Assembly (NCBI RefSeq): GCF_000934605.2
Contig: NZ_CP010897.2
Location: forward strand, 1,736,001-1,800,000
Reading direction: 5' to 3'
Length of the DNA stretch: 64,000 nucleotides
Source of the DNA: Pandoraea vervacti
Lineage (GTDB): Bacteria > Pseudomonadota > Gammaproteobacteria > Burkholderiales > Burkholderiaceae
Both the position numbers and the translations under genes were made by a program. Under the pieces are notes generated by a model that had not been told where the DNA came from, did not search any database, and saw nothing but the letters and a program-made list of their open reading frames with translations. The first letter of the stretch is position 1. Every line of letters begins with the position of its first letter. Of this stretch, positions 7,750 to 16,748 are shown piece by piece.

Positions 7750-9621
7750 ATGCCGGCACGCATTGAAGACTACGCAATGATTGGCGATTGCCGCAGCGCT
7801 GCACTGGTCGCGCGCGACGGTTCCATCGACTGGCTCTGCTGGCCGTACTTCGATTCCCCGGCGTGTTTTGCCGCCTTGCTCGGCGGCCCGGAACATGGCC
7901 GCTGGAAAATCGCACCGGAAGACCCGCGTGCGACCACCACACGTCGCTATCACGACGACACGCTGATTCTGGAGACGCGCTTCGAGACCGTGGAAGGTTG
8001 CGTCGCCGTGATCGATTTCATGCCGTTGCGCGACGGCGCTGCCGAGCTGGTGCGTCTGGTCCGGGGTGTGCACGGCACCGTATCGATGTCGATGGAACTG
8101 ATCCTGCGTTTCGACTACGGCGCGTCGGTGCCATGGGCGCGACCGCTCGCGCCCGACGATCCGACCGGGCCCGGCATGCGCCTCATTGCCGGACCCGACA
8201 AGGTAGTGATGCGCACCCCTGTCGAGATTCAGGATGTGCCCGGTAGCCTGCGCGCACGGTTCGACGTAAAGGCGGGCGAGACCGTGCCTTTCGTCCTCTC
8301 CCGGGTCTCTTCCCATCACGCAGATCCTCGCGAAATCGACCCACTCGCCGCGCTGACCGATACCGAGCGTTACTGGCGCACGTGGGCCAATCGCTGTCAG
8401 CTCAATGGACGCTGGTCGGAGGCGATTCGTCGCTCGCTCATCGTGCTCAAGGCATTGACGTTCGTGCCGACGGGCGGCGTCGTGGCGGCGCCCACGACCT
8501 CGTTGCCCGAGCAACTCGGGGGCGAGCGTAACTGGGACTATCGCTACTGCTGGCTGCGCGACGCCACGCTGACCTTGCAGGCGCTCATGCTTGGCGGCTA
8601 TTACACCGAGGCGAGCGACTGGAGTCATTGGCTGGTACGCGCCGTGGCCGGTGCGCCGTCGCAAGTGCAAATCATGTACGGGTTGTCGGGCGAGCGGCGG
8701 CTGCCCGAGTGGGTGGTCGACTGGCTGCCGGGTTACGAAGGCGCGAAGCCTGTGCGGGTGGGCAACGGCGCGGTGGGGCAATTGCAGCTTGATGTCTATG
8801 GAGAGGTCATGGACGCGCTGCACCAGTCCCGCCTCGGCGGCCTGCCGCCGGACGACGCGACCTGGGAAGTGCAGACAAAGCTTGTGGCGCATCTCGAGAC
8901 CGTATGGCGCCAGCCCGACGAGGGCATATGGGAGGTACGCGGCGGGCGACAGCACTTCACCTACTCGAAGGTGATGGCGTGGGTGGCGTTCGATCGTGCA
9001 ATCAAGTCCGCCGAGCGTTTCGGATTGCCGGGGCCGGTCGACCATTGGCGGCGCTTGTGCAAGGAAATCCACGCGGACGTCTGCGCGAATGGTTTCGACA
9101 AGGCGCGCAATGCGTTCATGCAGGCGTACGGGTCTTCGGAGATGGACGCGAGCGTGCTGATGATTCCGCTCGTGGGCTTTTTGCCGCCGGACGACCCGCG
9201 TGTCATCGGGACCGTGGAAGCGGTTGAGCGCGAGTTGATGCAGGACGGTCTGGTGCAGCGATATCGCACCAGCCGCGTGGACGACGGATTGCCCGCAGGC
9301 GAGGGGGCGTTCCTCGCCTGCAGTTTCTGGATGGTCGATTGTCTCGTGATGATCGGTCGTCAACGAGACGCGCGCGCCTTGTTCGAGCGGTTGCTGTCGT
9401 TGCGCAACGACGTCGGGTTGCTCGCCGAAGAGTACGACACGACACACGAGCGTCAGGTCGGCAACTTTCCGCAAGCGTTCTCGCATATTGCGCTTGTCCA
9501 CGCGGCCATTCGCCTCGATTCGCTCGCAGACGACGACCGTGCGGATGACGCGGCGCACGATCTGTCCGCCGATGACGATGCGCATCTGGAGCACGTGGGG
9601 TATCGGGCGATCCGCGCCTGA
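7750..9621 (+). CDS. Glycoside hydrolase family 15 protein (glucoamylase/trehalase-like)
   Basis: This 623-residue protein has the two-part GH15 layout. An N-terminal beta-sandwich opens with RIEDYAMIGDCRSAALVARD and GSIDWLCWPYFDSPACFAALL. An (alpha/alpha)6 barrel follows from about residue 230. The barrel contains ERNWDYRYCWLRDATLTLQA, with the WLRD motif, and near the end EEYDTTHERQVGNFPQAFSH, where the second catalytic acid of the family is found. Known members hydrolyse alpha-glucans or trehalose, and no signal peptide is seen, so a cytoplasmic role in trehalose or glycogen metabolism is plausible. The ATG at 7750 follows GAGGTGAG. The gene stands alone. Confidence 0.88.
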   Translation: MPARIEDYAMIGDCRSAALVARDGSIDWLCWPYFDSPACFAALLGGPEHGRWKIAPEDPRATTTRRYHDDTLILETRFETVEGCVAVIDFMPLRDGAAELVRLVRGVHGTVSMSMELILRFDYGASVPWARPLAPDDPTGPGMRLIAGPDKVVMRTPVEIQDVPGSLRARFDVKAGETVPFVLSRVSSHHADPREIDPLAALTDTERYWRTWANRCQLNGRWSEAIRRSLIVLKALTFVPTGGVVAAPTTSLPEQLGGERNWDYRYCWLRDATLTLQALMLGGYYTEASDWSHWLVRAVAGAPSQVQIMYGLSGERRLPEWVVDWLPGYEGAKPVRVGNGAVGQLQLDVYGEVMDALHQSRLGGLPPDDATWEVQTKLVAHLETVWRQPDEGIWEVRGGRQHFTYSKVMAWVAFDRAIKSAERFGLPGPVDHWRRLCKEIHADVCANGFDKARNAFMQAYGSSEMDASVLMIPLVGFLPPDDPRVIGTVEAVERELMQDGLVQRYRTSRVDDGLPAGEGAFLACSFWMVDCLVMIGRQRDARALFERLLSLRNDVGLLAEEYDTTHERQVGNFPQAFSHIALVHAAIRLDSLADDDRADDAAHDLSADDDAHLEHVGYRAIRA

Positions 9622-9692
9622 GCCGGGCCCGGCAAGGAGGTCGGCTGTCTACGCATGCCGCCTCCGGTTTCTCGTTGTGCCCCCCCCATTCT

Positions 9693-9746
9693 CTCGACCT
9701 TCTCGACCTTCTGGACCTTCTCGTTGTCCTCGTTCCTCTCGTCGTT
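9693..9746. repeat. 9-bp tandem repeat between convergent genes
   Basis: Six degenerate 9-bp units follow one another: CTCGACCTT twice, CTGGACCTT, then CTCGTTGTC, CTCGTTCCT and CTCGTCGTT. The last unit runs into the stop codon of the MocR gene. It fills much of the gap between convergent genes. Confidence 0.6.
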
Positions 9747-11089
9747 CACTCCGTCAGGTCGAAGTCGTCTTCCCGCGCATTCAGAATCCCCGCGAGCGTG
9801 CGCAACCCCGAATCCAGCAGCTCCATGGACGGCCCGGCCAGCGCCAGTCGCACCGCGTTGGGCGCGTGGCCTGCGGTGACGGCGAACGCCGTGGAGGGTG
9901 TCAGCCCGATGTCATGCCGGGCTGCGGCCGCCACCAGCGCCTGCGAGCGCCAGTGGGCCGGCAGCGTGAGCCACAGGTGATAGCCCTTGCCGTTGGCGCG
10001 CACATCGAATCCCGCGAGACAGTCCGCCGCGATCGCCTGACGTTGGCGCGCGTCGCTCCGTTTTAGCCGCACCAGTTCGGCCACGGTGCCGTCGCTCATC
10101 ATGCGATGCGCCGCTGCGAACGCGTAGCCCGATGCCGTCCAGCCGCCGGATCGCACGGCTGCCATCACGCTTTCCCTAAGATGTGGCGGCGTGACGAGAA
10201 ATCCCAGATTGAGTCCCGGCGCCACCTTCTTCGACAAACTGTCGACCACGATACAGCGCTCGGGGGCATGCGCTGCCAGAGGCGTGGCGCTGTCCAGAAA
10301 CCCATAGACGTTGTCTTCGATGACGACGAGGTTCAGCGTCTCGGCCATGCTTAGCAGATCGGCGCGTCGCGCCGGGCTCATTGTCATGCCCAGGGGACTC
10401 TGAACCGTCGGCTGGAGATAGATGGCCGACAGATGGCCATCGCGATGCGCTTGCCGTATCGCTTCCGGGCGCACACCGTCTTCGTCCATCGCCAGGGGGA
10501 CGAGCGACACGCCCAGGCGTGCCGCGATGCCTTTGACGAAGGGATACGTCAGCATCTCGACACCGCATCGCCCGCCAGGCGGCACGACGGTTGCCAGCGC
10601 GGCGGCGATGCTCTGGCGTCCGGCACCGGTGAAGACGAGTTGATCGGGAGACGGTGTCCACGCCCCTTCGGCCAAAAACGCAGCCGCGGTGTTACGAATG
10701 GCGCCCGTGCCACCACTCGTGGCTGGGCCCAGGGCGAGTTCGAGTTCGGCGGCACGCTCCAGTCCCGCGAGACTCCTGGCAATGAGTGCGGATTGCTCTG
10801 GAAGCATTGGGAAATTGAATTCGAGATCGATGCGCACGCCGCGCGGTTCGCCCGGCGCCTCGACGCCTCGTCGGGGCTGCCCGGAGACGAACGTGCCGCG
10901 TCCGACCTCCCCGACGACGAGTCCACGTCGGAGCAATTCGGCATAAACGCGGCTCGCTGTCGAGGCGGCAATGCCATGCCGGTCGGCGAAGTCGCGTTGC
11001 GGCGGCAGGCGGTCGCCCGGCTTGAGCGAGCCGCTCGCGATGTCCGCTGCCACCGTGTCCGCAAGCGCCAGATAGTCGGTCCTTGTCAT
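9746..11089 (-). CDS. MocR/PdxR-type regulator (GntR HTH fused to aminotransferase fold)
   Basis: This 447-residue fusion has an N-terminal GntR winged helix (residues 5-75, with PPQRDFADRHGIAASTASRV). It is followed by a full fold-type I aminotransferase-like domain. The PLP-binding Lys lies in VVDSLSKKVAPGLNLGFLV, and the Asn/Asp/Tyr ligands fall in VVIEDNVYGFLD. MocR proteins sense PLP or an amine-PLP adduct and regulate the adjacent gene. The neighbour is a TauE/SafE exporter transcribed divergently, with three ATTGCAC repeats between. The start at 11089 fits the HTH boundary; a longer frame continues upstream but overlaps the exporter. The effector is unknown. Confidence 0.9.
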   Translation of the reverse strand: MTRTDYLALADTVAADIASGSLKPGDRLPPQRDFADRHGIAASTASRVYAELLRRGLVVGEVGRGTFVSGQPRRGVEAPGEPRGVRIDLEFNFPMLPEQSALIARSLAGLERAAELELALGPATSGGTGAIRNTAAAFLAEGAWTPSPDQLVFTGAGRQSIAAALATVVPPGGRCGVEMLTYPFVKGIAARLGVSLVPLAMDEDGVRPEAIRQAHRDGHLSAIYLQPTVQSPLGMTMSPARRADLLSMAETLNLVVIEDNVYGFLDSATPLAAHAPERCIVVDSLSKKVAPGLNLGFLVTPPHLRESVMAAVRSGGWTASGYAFAAAHRMMSDGTVAELVRLKRSDARQRQAIAADCLAGFDVRANGKGYHLWLTLPAHWRSQALVAAAARHDIGLTPSTAFAVTAGHAPNAVRLALAGPSMELLDSGLRTLAGILNAREDDFDLTE

Positions 11090-11091
11090 AT

Positions 11092-11153
11092 ATTGCACCG
11101 AGAGCAATGTTTTAATTGCACTGACTTTAGCATCGGAGCATTCTGATTGCACT
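11092..11153. promoter_or_regulatory. ATTGCAC direct repeats, candidate MocR operator
   Basis: ATTGCAC occurs at 11092-11098, 11115-11121 and 11146-11152 in the same orientation, spaced 23 and 31 bp, directly upstream of the MocR gene and facing the exporter gene. Direct repeats of this sort are typical of MocR operators; binding here is inferred. Confidence 0.5.
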
Positions 11154-11207
11154 TGCCGCAATTGCGGCGGGGTCGACATTTCAGGAGAGCTGCGTGTTTG
11201 CACTGCC

Positions 11208-12062
11208 ATGGTTTCAGACGTATTGCGCGCCGAGCGAACCGCCACGCGATTGCGCTCGCACACGGGCAAGGCGCGCATGATGGCGCTGCCCATGTTGTCC
11301 GGTCCCGACCTGACGATGACGACCATTCTCGTCGCGTTTGCCGCCGTGTTTCTGATTGCCTTTATGAAGGGGGCGTTCGGTGGCGGCTTCTCCATCGTCG
11401 GTATTCCCCTGCTGTCGTTCGTCATGGACCCGGTGAGCGCGGGTGGCATGCTCGCGCCGTTGTTCATTGCGATGGATCTCTTCGCGCTGCGGTACTGGAA
11501 GCCGTCGACATGGTCGCGCCCGGACCTTGCGCGGCTCGTGCCCGGACTGCTCGTGGGCATTGCGGCGGGATACCTGTTGTTCCGGGTGCTGGACCATCGC
11601 GCGATTTCCATCGTCATGGCGGTGATCACGCTCACGTTCGTTGGCCTTTGGCTGGTCTCGGGGGCGAGGCCGACCACGCGCGAGCGCTCGACACCCAAGG
11701 CGATTACCGCAGGGGTCGCGTCGGGGGTGACGACCATGGTGGCGCACTCGGGCGGGCCGCCGCTGGCGATGTATCTGTTGCCGCTGGGGCTGAGCAAGGA
11801 GGTGTATGCCGGAACGACGAGTCTGTTCTTTACCGTGGGGAACGCAACGAAGGCGGTGCCGTGGCTGCTGTTGGTCCGACCGACGGGGTCGGTGTGGGTG
11901 CTGATGGGCGTTTGCCTGTTCGCGATTCCCGCTGGCGTGGTCTCGGGCTGGCGGCTTCACGCCAATCTGGATCAACGCCAGATTTACCGTGCTTGCTATG
12001 GTTTGCTGGTGGTCACGGCGATCAAGCTGCTATGGGACGGGATCTCCGGCTATCTCGCTTGA
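11208..12062 (+). CDS. TauE/SafE-family membrane exporter
   Basis: This is an inner-membrane protein of the TauE/SafE (DUF81) family. Members export sulfite, sulfoacetate or related organic anions. About eight hydrophobic segments are visible, starting with TTILVAFAAVFLIAFMKGAF, and the family motif GAFGGGFSIVGIPLLS follows. A second half-repeat has GVTTMVAHSGGPPLAMYLLP. It is divergent from the MocR regulator and is its probable target. The start is uncertain: ATG at 11208 gives 284 residues, but 11277 or 11316 would remove a basic N-terminal stretch not expected in this family. The transported substrate cannot be read from the sequence. Regulation by a PLP-dependent sensor hints at an amine- or amino-acid-derived anion such as a taurine product. 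Confidence 0.85.
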   Translation: MVSDVLRAERTATRLRSHTGKARMMALPMLSGPDLTMTTILVAFAAVFLIAFMKGAFGGGFSIVGIPLLSFVMDPVSAGGMLAPLFIAMDLFALRYWKPSTWSRPDLARLVPGLLVGIAAGYLLFRVLDHRAISIVMAVITLTFVGLWLVSGARPTTRERSTPKAITAGVASGVTTMVAHSGGPPLAMYLLPLGLSKEVYAGTTSLFFTVGNATKAVPWLLLVRPTGSVWVLMGVCLFAIPAGVVSGWRLHANLDQRQIYRACYGLLVVTAIKLLWDGISGYLA

Positions 12063-12167
12063 AAGCGCTTGCCGGGGCGCGGCAGGCGATGCATCGGAAA
12101 TTCAGGAATTCGTGAAAGATGCCGTAATACTTTCGAATCCTTACTTTTTCCGGAGACCCCTCGCTCC

Positions 12168-12740
12168 ATGACCATCATCATTCCCGCCAAGGGCAGCGCA
12201 ACGTCCAGCATGCTGGACATCTGGCAGGCGCATATCGCGCAGCAGCAGGCGGATAAAGCACAAGCGGCGCAATCTACACAGGCAGCGCAATCGACACAGG
12301 CGGCACAGACGGCGAAGTCCGCAGACACGGGCGGCGCAGCGAACGCGACGCGCGCTGCTCAGGTCGAGAATGGCCGCGCGGAGGCCGCCGGCGCGTCCGA
12401 CGACGCCGCGCCGCAAAGCGACGGCGAGAAGGTCACGATCAGTCTGCGCAGCGCGAGCGAGGCTGCCAGACAGGCGGGCAAGGCGATGACCAGTCAGGCA
12501 GCCGGCGGCGGTGGCGCGGGCGATTCGATCGTCGAGCAGACGATTCGCAAGCTCAAGGACATGCTTGCCAAAGTGATGGCGCAACTCGAAGCCGTGCGTA
12601 ACAACGACCGCCTGCCGCCCGACGAGAAGATGCAGCAGGTCAGTACGCTGTCTTCCGAGGCGATGGCGATTCAGGCGCAGATCACCGCGCTCATGGACCC
12701 GACGAAGACGACGGGCACGCGCGTCAACACGACGGCTTGA
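12168..12740 (+). CDS. Hypothetical protein with Ala/Gln repeats and helical C-terminus
   Basis: This is a 190-residue protein that I do not recognise. The first 25 residues are MTIIIPAKGSATSSMLDIW and following. Then comes a low-complexity region made by an 18-bp tandem repeat (12267-12302), translated as AQSTQA units. The C-terminal half (about 100-180) is predicted helical and amphipathic (VEQTIRKLKDMLAKVMAQLE). There is no signal peptide or membrane helix. A CGGAGA ribosome site precedes the ATG. It stands alone between an exporter and an efflux pump. Codon use looks like the neighbours, so the gene is likely real. Confidence 0.65.
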   Translation: MTIIIPAKGSATSSMLDIWQAHIAQQQADKAQAAQSTQAAQSTQAAQTAKSADTGGAANATRAAQVENGRAEAAGASDDAAPQSDGEKVTISLRSASEAARQAGKAMTSQAAGGGGAGDSIVEQTIRKLKDMLAKVMAQLEAVRNNDRLPPDEKMQQVSTLSSEAMAIQAQITALMDPTKTTGTRVNTTA

Positions 12741-12913
12741 CCCGCCCGAACGCGCGAACCATGGCGCCGCGCATCGATGCACGGCGCTCATCGATCCCGC
12801 AAAAATGCGCATGAATGTGCTTGGAAGTGCGGGCACGAAGCGCGATAGAATTCTGCTTTCGCTGAATTCATTCTGACGCCCGGATCCTCCGACGGCCTCA
12901 TCCCCCGCGCCGC

Positions 12914-14344
12914 ATGAAGCAAGACAAGACACTCACCGCTTTATTATGGATCGTCGCGGCGGGCTTTTTCATGCAGGCGCTCGATACGACCATCGTCAAC
13001 ACGGCGCTGCCTGCGATGGCCGCGAGTCTTGGCGAGAATCCGTTGCGCATGCAGCCGGTCGTGGTGTCCTATTCGCTGACGATGGCCATGCTCACGCCGG
13101 CATCGGGGTGGCTCGCCGACCGCTTCGGCACGCGACGCGTCTACTTCGTCGCCATTCTGTTGTTCGTCCTTGGCTCGATTGCGTGTGCGATGGCGCATAC
13201 GTTGCCGCAACTCGTGCTCGCGCGCGTGTTGCAGGGCGCCGGCGGCTCGATGCTGCTGCCTATCGGGCGTCTTGCCGTGCTTCGCACGTTCCCGGCCGGT
13301 GAGTACCTGGCGGCGCTGGCCTTCGTGTCGATCGCCGGGCAGGTCGGTCCGATGATCGGGCCGGTGCTCGGCGGTTGGCTCGTGCAAGTCGCATCGTGGC
13401 ACTGGATCTTCCTCATCAACGTGCCGATCGGTCTCATTGGCAGTCTCGCGGTACGGCATTACCTGCCTCGCCCGTCCAGAGACGACATCATCGAGACCGG
13501 ATTCGACTGGATCGGCTTCTCGCTGTTGTCCGTGGCGATGGTGTCGTTCACGCTCGCGCTCGACCACCCGTTCGCCGATGCGGGATGGGGACCTTCGGTC
13601 GGCCTCGCGTTGCTTTGCGTGGCGACGACGGTTGGCTACTGGCCATATGCTCGCCGCCGTGCTGCGCCGCTGTTTCCCCTGGCATTGTTCGAGACGCGCA
13701 GCTTCAGTCTCGGTCTGCTCGGCAATCTCGTCGCACGGATCGGCAGCAGCGCCGTGCCGTTTTTGCTGCCGCTGTTGCTTCAGGTGGCAATGGGCTACAG
13801 CCCGCTCGCGTCGGGCCTGATGATGCTGCCGGTTGCGCTCTCGGGCGTCGTCGTCAAACGCATGGTCACCCCGCTGGTGGCGCGCTACGGTTACACGCGT
13901 TTTCTGATGGTCAATACCGCCGTCGTCGGTGGTTCGATTGCAAGTTTCGCACTGTTCGGGCCGGGTTGGCCGATCTGGCTGGGGCTGATTCAGCTGGCGG
14001 TGTTCGGCGGCGCGAATTCGATGCAATTCGCCGCGATGAACAGCGTCACGCTCAAGGATCTGGGCACACGCCGCGCGAGTGCGGGCAACGGTCTGTTCTC
14101 GATGGCGCAAATGCTCGCGCTTGGGCTGGGCGTGACCATCGGTGGCCAGTTGCTGGCGCTGTTCGGTCACCTTGCCGGGCCGGCGGGCGGCACGGTCGCG
14201 GGCTTTCGCATGACGTTCGTATGCGTGGGGCTGATTACGCTGGCCTCGGCGCTGGTGTTTCGTCGCGTGGAAGATCCGGCAGACGGATCCGAGCGTGGCG
14301 GTGGCGGCGCGCAAACGGCGTCCGCCACCGAACTCAAACGCTGA
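12914..14344 (+). CDS. mdtD: DHA2-family MFS efflux transporter, MdtD-like
   Basis: This 476-residue carrier has about 14 hydrophobic segments, the number seen in the DHA2 drug:H+ antiporters. The N-terminus (WIVAAGFFMQALDTTIVNTA) and the motif ASGWLADRFGTRRVYF align closely with E. coli MdtD from memory, as do GQVGPMIGPVLGGWLV (motif C of exporters) and WHWIFLINVPIGLIG. It is probably a proton-driven exporter at the inner membrane. The substrate is unproven, as it is for MdtD itself. It is not next to mdtABC or baeSR genes here. The symbol records similarity, not demonstrated function. Confidence 0.82.
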   Translation: MKQDKTLTALLWIVAAGFFMQALDTTIVNTALPAMAASLGENPLRMQPVVVSYSLTMAMLTPASGWLADRFGTRRVYFVAILLFVLGSIACAMAHTLPQLVLARVLQGAGGSMLLPIGRLAVLRTFPAGEYLAALAFVSIAGQVGPMIGPVLGGWLVQVASWHWIFLINVPIGLIGSLAVRHYLPRPSRDDIIETGFDWIGFSLLSVAMVSFTLALDHPFADAGWGPSVGLALLCVATTVGYWPYARRRAAPLFPLALFETRSFSLGLLGNLVARIGSSAVPFLLPLLLQVAMGYSPLASGLMMLPVALSGVVVKRMVTPLVARYGYTRFLMVNTAVVGGSIASFALFGPGWPIWLGLIQLAVFGGANSMQFAAMNSVTLKDLGTRRASAGNGLFSMAQMLALGLGVTIGGQLLALFGHLAGPAGGTVAGFRMTFVCVGLITLASALVFRRVEDPADGSERGGGGAQTASATELKR

Positions 14345-14356
14345 ACCGGCGCTCGC

Positions 14357-15667
14357 TTATTTCTTCACGAGCGCACATTTCGAATCGGCCAGCGAGGCGA
14401 ATGCCTTGTCGGCCGGAATCGTCTCCAGGATCTTGTACAGATCCCATTCCGACTTCGATTCGGCGGGCGTTTTCACCTGCACCAGCAGCATGTCGTGCAC
14501 CAGTTTGCCGTCGGCGCGGATCTGACCGTTGCGAATGACCGGATCGTCGATCTTCATCGACTTGAGCTTGGCCATGACGGCATCCGCTTCGTCCGTGCCT
14601 GCCGCCTGAACCGCTTTCAGATAGTTGAGCACGGCCGAATAGACAGCGGCCTGCATCATAGTCGGCATCTTCTTGTGCTGCGCGTAGAAGCGTTGGGCGA
14701 ACGCGCGGGAGCGGTCGTCCTGATCCCAGTAAAAACCGTTCGTCAGGATCATGCCCTGTGCGTTTTTCAGGCCCATGCCGTGGACTTCGGTGATGAGCGA
14801 GAGCAACGGTGTGAACACCTGTTTGCCACCCTGAATGATGTTGAACTGGGCCGCCTGCTTGACGGTATTGAGCGTATCGGTGCCGGAGTTGGCCAGCGCG
14901 ATGACCTGCGCGCCGGACGTTTGCGCGCGCAGCAGATACGACGACAGGTCGGGGGAGTTCACCGGGTGTTTCACCGAACCGACCACCTTGCCGCCCTGGC
15001 GCGTCAGAATTTCGCTGGCGTCTTTTTCCAGCGCCTGCCCGAACGCGTAATCGGCGGTGATGAAATACCACGATTTCAGTCCGCGACGCAGCAGCGCCTG
15101 GGAGGTCGAGTTCGCCAGCGCGTAGGTGTCGTACATCCACTGCACGCTGTGCGCGGTGCATTGCTCATTGCTGATGGCGGATGAGCCCGCACCCGTGACG
15201 AGTGCGATCTTCTTCTTTTCGTCCGCGATGCGATCGACGGCGAGCGCGACGTTCGAGAAGGTCAGGTCGGTGATCATGTCGACCTTGCCCCGGTCGTACC
15301 ATTCGCGCGCAATGGTCGCGCCGGTGTCGGTCTTGCCTTGCGAGTCGGCCGAGACCAGTTCGATCGGTGCGCCGAGTACCTTGTGATCGCGCGAGAAGTC
15401 GTCGATGGCCATGGTGGCGGCGAGCACGCTGCCCTTGCCGGCGTTGTCGCTCGACACGCCCGACAGGTCGGTCAGCACGCCGATCTTGACGACGCCGTCG
15501 GAGACGACAGGTGCGGCAGGCGCGGCATGTGCGCGGGAGAGGGGCGTCATCGCGGCGATGGCGGCGATGGCGGCGACGGCGGTAAAGAGCGTGAGCGCAG
15601 CCGTCGAGACGGCATTCGAGGCCGCGCTCCCAAGCGTGCGGCGCAGTGCGCCGTTCGGGGTGGGCAT
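14357..15667 (-). CDS. ABC transporter substrate-binding protein, branched-chain amino-acid type
   Basis: This is a 436-residue periplasmic binding protein (Peripla_BP_6, LivJ-like). A long signal peptide ends near SRAHAAPAAP (residue ~50). The mature part begins VKIGVLTDLSGVSSDNAGKG, the standard first strand of the family, and continues with VELVSADSQGKTD and the hinge region. There are no permease or ATPase genes adjacent, so it must work with components encoded elsewhere or serve as a sensor input. It is divergent from a response regulator, with a perfect inverted repeat (15734-15760) in the shared promoter region. The ATG at 15667 has GGAGAC upstream. The ligand is unknown; family members also bind amides and aromatic acids. 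Confidence 0.87.
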   Translation of the reverse strand: MPTPNGALRRTLGSAASNAVSTAALTLFTAVAAIAAIAAMTPLSRAHAAPAAPVVSDGVVKIGVLTDLSGVSSDNAGKGSVLAATMAIDDFSRDHKVLGAPIELVSADSQGKTDTGATIAREWYDRGKVDMITDLTFSNVALAVDRIADEKKKIALVTGAGSSAISNEQCTAHSVQWMYDTYALANSTSQALLRRGLKSWYFITADYAFGQALEKDASEILTRQGGKVVGSVKHPVNSPDLSSYLLRAQTSGAQVIALANSGTDTLNTVKQAAQFNIIQGGKQVFTPLLSLITEVHGMGLKNAQGMILTNGFYWDQDDRSRAFAQRFYAQHKKMPTMMQAAVYSAVLNYLKAVQAAGTDEADAVMAKLKSMKIDDPVIRNGQIRADGKLVHDMLLVQVKTPAESKSEWDLYKILETIPADKAFASLADSKCALVKK

Positions 15668-15968
15668 GGGGTTGTCTCCAGTATTTGTTATGGCGCCCCG
15701 GTGGCGGGGTCTGTTACATATTAAACATCACGTAATCGGTTGCGCAATGCGTAACCGATTGGTGTTTTCCCCGCTGTGGTGCGCATCATCGTTATCCCGT
15801 CGCGATCTGGCGAATACGGTGCCCCGTTTTGGCATGCGCAATTTTCGTTAAGTGAGAATGGGGGAGGGGAACGCGTCGAACAGCAATCGAAATTACGACT
15901 TTTGGTCAGTATTGCGACATAATTCCCCTCGCTCCCCCCGACGACTCTGCGCCTTGCGCGCGCCGCCC
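15668..15968. promoter_or_regulatory. Divergent promoter region with inverted repeat
   Basis: This is the gap between the binding-protein gene and the response-regulator gene. AATCGGTT (15734-15741) and AACCGATT (15753-15760) form a perfect 8-bp inverted repeat with an 11-bp spacer. It is a plausible regulator site upstream of the binding-protein gene. An alternative GTG start for the response regulator lies at 15852. Confidence 0.45.
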
Positions 15969-16667
15969 GTGCCGACTGTCTTTCTGATCGACGACCATGC
16001 GATGTTTCGCGAAGGCCTGCTCCTCGCGCTGCGCGCTGCAGCCCCCGAGTTGACCTTCGAAGCTTTTGCGACCGGCGCGGAAGCGGTGCGGGCGCTGCCC
16101 CTGCGGCCGGACGTTCATGCCGTCATGGCGGATTACTACCTTCCCGATCTGGCCGGCGCGGCATTGCTCGCCCGGCTGCGCGCCGTGCGCCCGGATCTTC
16201 GTCTGCTGGTGATATCGGCGTCCGAGGACTCGCAGGACGTTCGGGCGGCGCTGGGGGCAGGCGCGCATGGCTTCGTTCACAAATCGGCGGACAGCCGCAC
16301 GCTGGTCGATGCGCTGCAGACGGTGATGGGCGGCGAGCGCTATCTCTCGCCGGGATACGATCTCGGCATGGAGCCGGTCGACGCGGCCACGGGCGTCGAG
16401 CATGGGGAAGGGCGTTCAGGCAGTGAACCGGTGCTCGACGATATGGCGCTCATGCAACGACTCGCGTCGATTACGCCGCGTCAGCGTGAGGTGCTGCGCC
16501 TGGTCTGCGACGGGTTGCGCAACGGCGAAATCGCCACACGCCTCGGAATGACGGAGAAGACGGTCAAAGCGCACGTGTCGGCGGTGCTTGCCGCGCTGGG
16601 GGCGCTCAACCGGACACAGGCCGCGGCGTTGGCGCGGCGCGCCGGGTTGCTGGGCAAGCCGTCCTGA
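15969..16667 (+). CDS. Two-component response regulator, NarL/LuxR type
   Basis: This is a roughly 232-residue regulator. The receiver domain begins VPTVFLIDDHAMFREGL; the phosphoacceptor Asp is in VMADYYLPDLAG and the conserved Lys in GFVHKSADSRTLVDAL. The C-terminal LuxR helix-turn-helix spans about 160-222: LASITPRQREVLRLVCDGL, then NGEIATRLGMTEKTVKAHV. It is convergent with a hybrid histidine kinase that ends 81 bp away, its probable partner, and divergent from an orphan substrate-binding protein. The start is uncertain. GTG at 15969 fits the domain boundary; GTG at 15852 or ATG at 15858 would add about 40 residues without recognisable features. Confidence 0.85.
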   Translation: MPTVFLIDDHAMFREGLLLALRAAAPELTFEAFATGAEAVRALPLRPDVHAVMADYYLPDLAGAALLARLRAVRPDLRLLVISASEDSQDVRAALGAGAHGFVHKSADSRTLVDALQTVMGGERYLSPGYDLGMEPVDAATGVEHGEGRSGSEPVLDDMALMQRLASITPRQREVLRLVCDGLRNGEIATRLGMTEKTVKAHVSAVLAALGALNRTQAAALARRAGLLGKPS

Positions 16668-16748
16668 ACCCATTGCCCCCGGCACGCCCTTGCGTGCGCT
16701 ACACCCTCGACCCTCTACGCCCTCCACGTTCCATCCGCTCCACGCCCG

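Noticed and set aside
7672..9594. Large open frame on the minus strand opposite the GH15 gene
   Set aside because: It is an antisense shadow typical of GC-rich DNA; the translation is His/Arg-rich without any domain, and the plus-strand gene has clear GH15 motifs.
15540..15580. GGCGAT-type repeat in the binding-protein gene
   Set aside because: It encodes the Ala-rich core of the signal peptide and needs no other explanation.
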